This document shows positions 61,349 to 64,000 of a stretch of DNA of 64,000 nt, one piece after another; position 1 is the first letter of the stretch; each line of letters opens with the position of its first letter. The notes beneath the pieces were generated by a model. The model saw nothing but the letters and a program-made list of their open reading frames with translations, searched no databases and was not told where the DNA came from. This DNA comes from SIRX01 sp965213905 (GTDB lineage: Bacteria; Actinomycetota; Rubrobacteria; Rubrobacterales; Rubrobacteraceae), in NCBI GenBank assembly GCA_965213905.1, contig CBDCAK010000001.1:1-64000 (forward strand). The letters are read 5' to 3'. Position numbers and translations under genes: made by a program.

Positions 61349-61747
61349 TCAGGCTAGTTTCAGCTCCGGTACGATATCGGCCATGTTCGAGAAGTCGCGG
61401 TCGTTGTGAATGAGCAGGAGATCTTGCTCTATAGCCTGGCGCGCGATCAGGCAATCTATAGTGCTCCTTACGGTGATCCCTGCCCGCCGGCACCGGAAAT
61501 ACAGTAGCGCCGCCTCCCGGTAAGTCTCTAACGGATCGCCGGGATGATAAAAACGCTGGGTACACAGGTACTCATCGAGCCGCCCAAAATCCTCCTCCGA
61601 GGCCGCACCCTGCAACAGCTCCTGATAGATGGTCGATGTAATACCAAATGTATAGCCCCGATCGAGCACCTCTCCCAGGAGCCCGGCGGCCTCCGTATCT
61701 CTTTCTTGAAGGTAATCTATCCAGGCTGAGGTGTCCACGAGGTACAA
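61349..61747 (-). CDS. VapC-type PIN domain toxin
   Basis: 132 residues. PIN acidic residues: YLVDTSAWIDYL (first Asp), ITSTIYQELLQG (Glu), RSTIDCLIARQAIE (Asp) and LLIHNDRDFSNMA (Asp). It is a site-specific ribonuclease, usually cutting tRNA. It begins 4 bp after the stop of the antitoxin gene at 61752 on the same strand. Confidence 0.9.
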   Translation of the reverse strand: MYLVDTSAWIDYLQERDTEAAGLLGEVLDRGYTFGITSTIYQELLQGAASEEDFGRLDEYLCTQRFYHPGDPLETYREAALLYFRCRRAGITVRSTIDCLIARQAIEQDLLLIHNDRDFSNMADIVPELKLA

Positions 61748-61751
61748 GAAT

Positions 61752-62006
61752 CTACCCGTTTACCCTTTCCGACCGTATCTCACCCTCTATCTCATCCCCG
61801 CCACTACCCTCGCGCAGCCGCTTGTGGTCGTAGTCGCTTCTAATAGAGACCCTCCCGCGCAACTCCCGCACGTCGCGCCTCTTGTGAGACTCTACGAACT
61901 CGCGCAGGGCCCGGTCCACAAGCTCACGCTTGGTTCCGCCTCCGGCGCAGCGCCGAGCCTCCTCAACCAAATCCTCGTCAAGCACTATGTTGGTACGTCT
62001 CTCCAT
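61752..62006 (-). CDS. VapB-type antitoxin
   Basis: 84 residues. RTNIVLDEDLVEEARRCAGGGTKRELVDRALREFVESHKRR is the VapB ribbon-helix-helix pattern (type II, KRELVD), followed by a C-terminal region that would bind the toxin (SIRSDYDHKRLREGSG). It autoregulates the vapBC operon. Confidence 0.85.
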   Translation of the reverse strand: MERRTNIVLDEDLVEEARRCAGGGTKRELVDRALREFVESHKRRDVRELRGRVSIRSDYDHKRLREGSGGDEIEGEIRSERVNG

Positions 62007-62128
62007 ACACTCTCCAATGTGTAACGCTGCGTGTACAGATTATACCCTGCGAGATAGTTGTAGCAAGAGACAAGAGAAAGTGGAGGATTGATCGAAGAAG
62101 TTCGAGCCCCGGCCCGTATAATCTCCGG

Positions 62129-62565
62129 GTGAGCAAACCAAGCGGAGGACCTCATAGAGGAGGCAAAGGCCAGTCCGGCAGAGGAGGTGGGGGAGAGGTC
62201 ATAACAGACCCACGCTTGCTGTTCTCAGCAGACGGCCCCCTCTCGAATCGAAAGCCCGGCTACAAGGAGCGCCCTGAGCAGGTAGATCTCGCCGCCGCCG
62301 TAGAGGAGTGCTTCGACTCTAAATCTGTCCTCCTGGCGGATGCGCCGACTGGAACGGGTAAGAGCCTCGGCTATCTGGCACCCGCCATACTCCGGGTAGC
62401 CCAGTGCGAAGAGAAAGTGGTTATCTCGACTGCCACCCTGGCCCTCCAGGCCCAGCTACTCAATGAGGACCTCCCACCTCTGAGAAGCGCCACGGCCGAG
62501 CTTCTCGGATATCCCGAAGAGGAGAGCATCTCCTATGCTGTTATGAAGGGCCGCAGGAACTTCTT
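62129..62565 (+). pseudogene. DinG-family helicase, 5' part interrupted by intron
   Basis: GTG 62129 stands 8 bp after TATAAT (leaderless type). 145 codons: RPEQVDLAAAVEECFDSKSVLLADAPTGTGKSLGYLAPAI has the Walker A of XPD/DinG helicases (APTGTGKS), then VVISTATLALQAQLL and AVMKGRRNFL. After this the group II intron begins. The remaining exon lies beyond the window. If the intron splices, the gene could still be expressed. Confidence 0.75.
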
Positions 62566-64000
62566 GGTGCGCCGCAGAACCGAGTGTAAAGATACCTTTT
62601 GCAGAAAGGAGAGGTTCGGAAGCAACGGGTATATAAAGGCTAAGAAAAGGAGGAAACGTAAAACCCAAGACCTCTGGGTCAACAGCTTACCTGACGGCGA
62701 AAGCCGAAGGGGACAAGAGCATGCTGGTAAAGCGGGAAGTGTCCGAAGGCGTTTACGGCACGGTCTCGCAAGGCCCGCGCGATATGGTGAGAGCTGGATT
62801 GCCCGAAGCCCAGTTCCCGGCGATGTAATTGCTCATCCCTCGACCACAACGCCTAGCATGCGAGGATGTCGGCATACGGTGGTAGCAAAGGAAGCCATCG
62901 GAACCTTCCGGCTGACGAGCGGTGGGGAGCGACCCCACTCAAGGGAACGAACGGGACACCTACGTCGCGCTAGAAAACGTCTGGCACTCAGGGAATGCGG
63001 GATGACCTACGGGGCGAGAGCCCTACGGTTACGGAGTGCTCATAGTAGTCGTGGGAGTAACGACCCACCAAGGAGACCGGGAAAGCCGGTCACAGGGCGA
63101 AGGGGCACAGGTGTCATGGATGTATCGGGAGAGGGAAGAGCGCGAGATGCGCGACACTGAAACGATCCTGAACATCATCCACGAACGAGGCAGAAGAGGA
63201 CTGCCTTTGGAACGTGTCTATCGACTGTTATTCAACCCCAACTTGTACCTCACAGCTTACGGGAAGATCTACCGAAACGACGGTGCAATGACCCCCGGAG
63301 TCACGGAAGAAACTGTGGACGGGATGTCTATAGCTAAAATCGAGGCGATCATTGACGCCTTGCGTCAGGAACGCTATCGGTGGCGGCCAGCGAGGCGAAC
63401 TTACATCGAGAAGAAAGGAACCAATAAAAGACGCCCGCTAGGACTCCCCACCTGGTCAGATAAGCTGCTACAAGAGGTCATCCGTCTCATCCTTGAGGCG
63501 TACTACGAGCCTCAGTTTAGCGACCACTCTCATGGCTTTAGACCAGGAAGAGGATGCCATACCGCTCTTTCAAAGATCCACCGGACCTGGACTGGTACGG
63601 CCTGGTTCATCGAAGGGGACATATCCGATTGCTTTGGCAGTCTGGATCACGAGACACTACTCTCGATCCTTTCGGAGAAGGTTCACGACGGTCGCTTTCT
63701 GCGGCTGATCTCAAACCTTCTGAAGGCCGGGTATCTGGAGGACTGGCGCTTCCACAATACCCTCAGCGGCTCGCCGCAAGGAGGCATCGTAAGTCCTGTC
63801 CTTTCAAACATATACTTGGACCGGCTGGATAATTTCGTCGAACAGACATTACTTCCCAACTACAACCGCAAAGCCAGAAGGAGAGCAAACCCGCAGTACA
63901 ACAAACTCAAAAACGACGCGAGAAGCCTGGCAAACAGGGGAAAGATACAGGAAGCCAACGAACTGCATAAGCAGGCTCGACATCTTCCAGTTTACGACCC
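62566..64000 (+). mobile_element. Group II intron (extends beyond window)
   Basis: It starts with GTGCG at 62566-62570, the 5' consensus GUGYG, immediately after the DinG codons. About 550 bp of structured non-coding RNA follow, ending with GTGCTCATAGTAGTCG-type and AAGCCGGTCACAGGGCGAAGG segments typical before domain IV reading frames, then the reverse transcriptase gene. The 3' end with domain V is outside. The 5' boundary is inferred. Confidence 0.7.
63120..64000 (+). CDS. Group II intron reverse transcriptase/maturase (partial)
   Basis: ATG 63120 (or 63147, MRDTETIL) opens a frame to the window edge, 293 codons. RT motifs: RRPLGLPTWSDKLLQEVIRLILEAYYEPQF (RT1-2), HGFRPGRGCHTAL, EGDISDCFGSLDHE (RT3), SGSPQGGIVSPVLSNIYLDRLD (RT4). 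The YADD box lies beyond the end. It copies and splices the intron. Confidence 0.9.
   Translation, partial: MYREREEREMRDTETILNIIHERGRRGLPLERVYRLLFNPNLYLTAYGKIYRNDGAMTPGVTEETVDGMSIAKIEAIIDALRQERYRWRPARRTYIEKKGTNKRRPLGLPTWSDKLLQEVIRLILEAYYEPQFSDHSHGFRPGRGCHTALSKIHRTWTGTAWFIEGDISDCFGSLDHETLLSILSEKVHDGRFLRLISNLLKAGYLEDWRFHNTLSGSPQGGIVSPVLSNIYLDRLDNFVEQTLLPNYNRKARRRANPQYNKLKNDARSLANRGKIQEANELHKQARHLPVYD

Overview
The window is GC-rich DNA from what looks like an actinobacterial replicon. Gene content resembles Rubrobacter-type organisms (inference; no marker gene settles the species). It is probably a plasmid or megaplasmid. A Rep initiator whose C-terminus resembles DnaA domain I, an iteron array with repeats 22 bp apart, a ParA and its overlapping partner gene sit together at 18.0-21.8 kb. 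No tRNA, rRNA, ribosomal or other core housekeeping gene is visible.

Layout. 0-10 kb: an ABC exporter operon, a decayed resolvase, an SDR, a broken IS630-type element, small membrane proteins, a DUF6883/DUF4926-like pair, a DMT transporter, RidA, and an NmrA fragment abutting a PhnM fragment. 10-17.6 kb: a Phd/RelE-type toxin-antitoxin pair, an epoxide hydrolase-like enzyme, an exported WD40/ricin-like protein, a spore-photoproduct-lyase-like radical SAM protein, then about 2.5 kb of low-complexity and tandemly repeated DNA. 17.6-26.6 kb: replication and partition genes, a ClpS-like adaptor, a small aspartyl-protease module, and the 3' part of a dnaE-type polymerase gene. 59.7-64 kb: a short upstream piece of dnaE on the same strand, lexA, an SRAP protein, VapBC, and a dinG-like helicase gene interrupted by a group II intron.

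The two dnaE pieces lie 33 kb apart in the order and orientation expected if one gene had been split by an insertion. The segment between them (26,596-59,723) is bounded by an 11-bp inverted repeat, has a serine recombinase at its left end and two tyrosine recombinases at its right end, and carries a stress, hypoxia and nitrogen-oxide cargo. I read it as one large mobile or genomic island. Cargo: DoxX, about seven Usp domains, Hsp20, a PAS-LuxR regulator, a nar locus (narK, broken narG, no narH, partial narJ, narI), an Rrf2 regulator with a RIC/ScdA-type repair protein, cupins and hemerythrin, a CBS protein, an alcohol dehydrogenase, a Ddn-like nitroreductase, SixA and PPK2.

Two unreported-looking DNA motifs tie this cargo together. 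A direct repeat TGSTCA-N16-TGSTCA (22 bp period) occurs at seven intergenic places, mostly 60-115 bp upstream of usp, doxX, adh and ddn genes. A palindrome TATTAC-N7-GTAATA occurs at four promoters around the Rrf2 gene. The likely readers are the PAS-LuxR and Rrf2 proteins encoded in the same island. The set resembles the DosR dormancy regulon of mycobacteria in content (Usp, Hsp20, CBS, nitroreductase, nar) but not in regulator or box. Many genes in the window are broken, several by an in-frame stop where glutamate (GAG/GAA) is expected.
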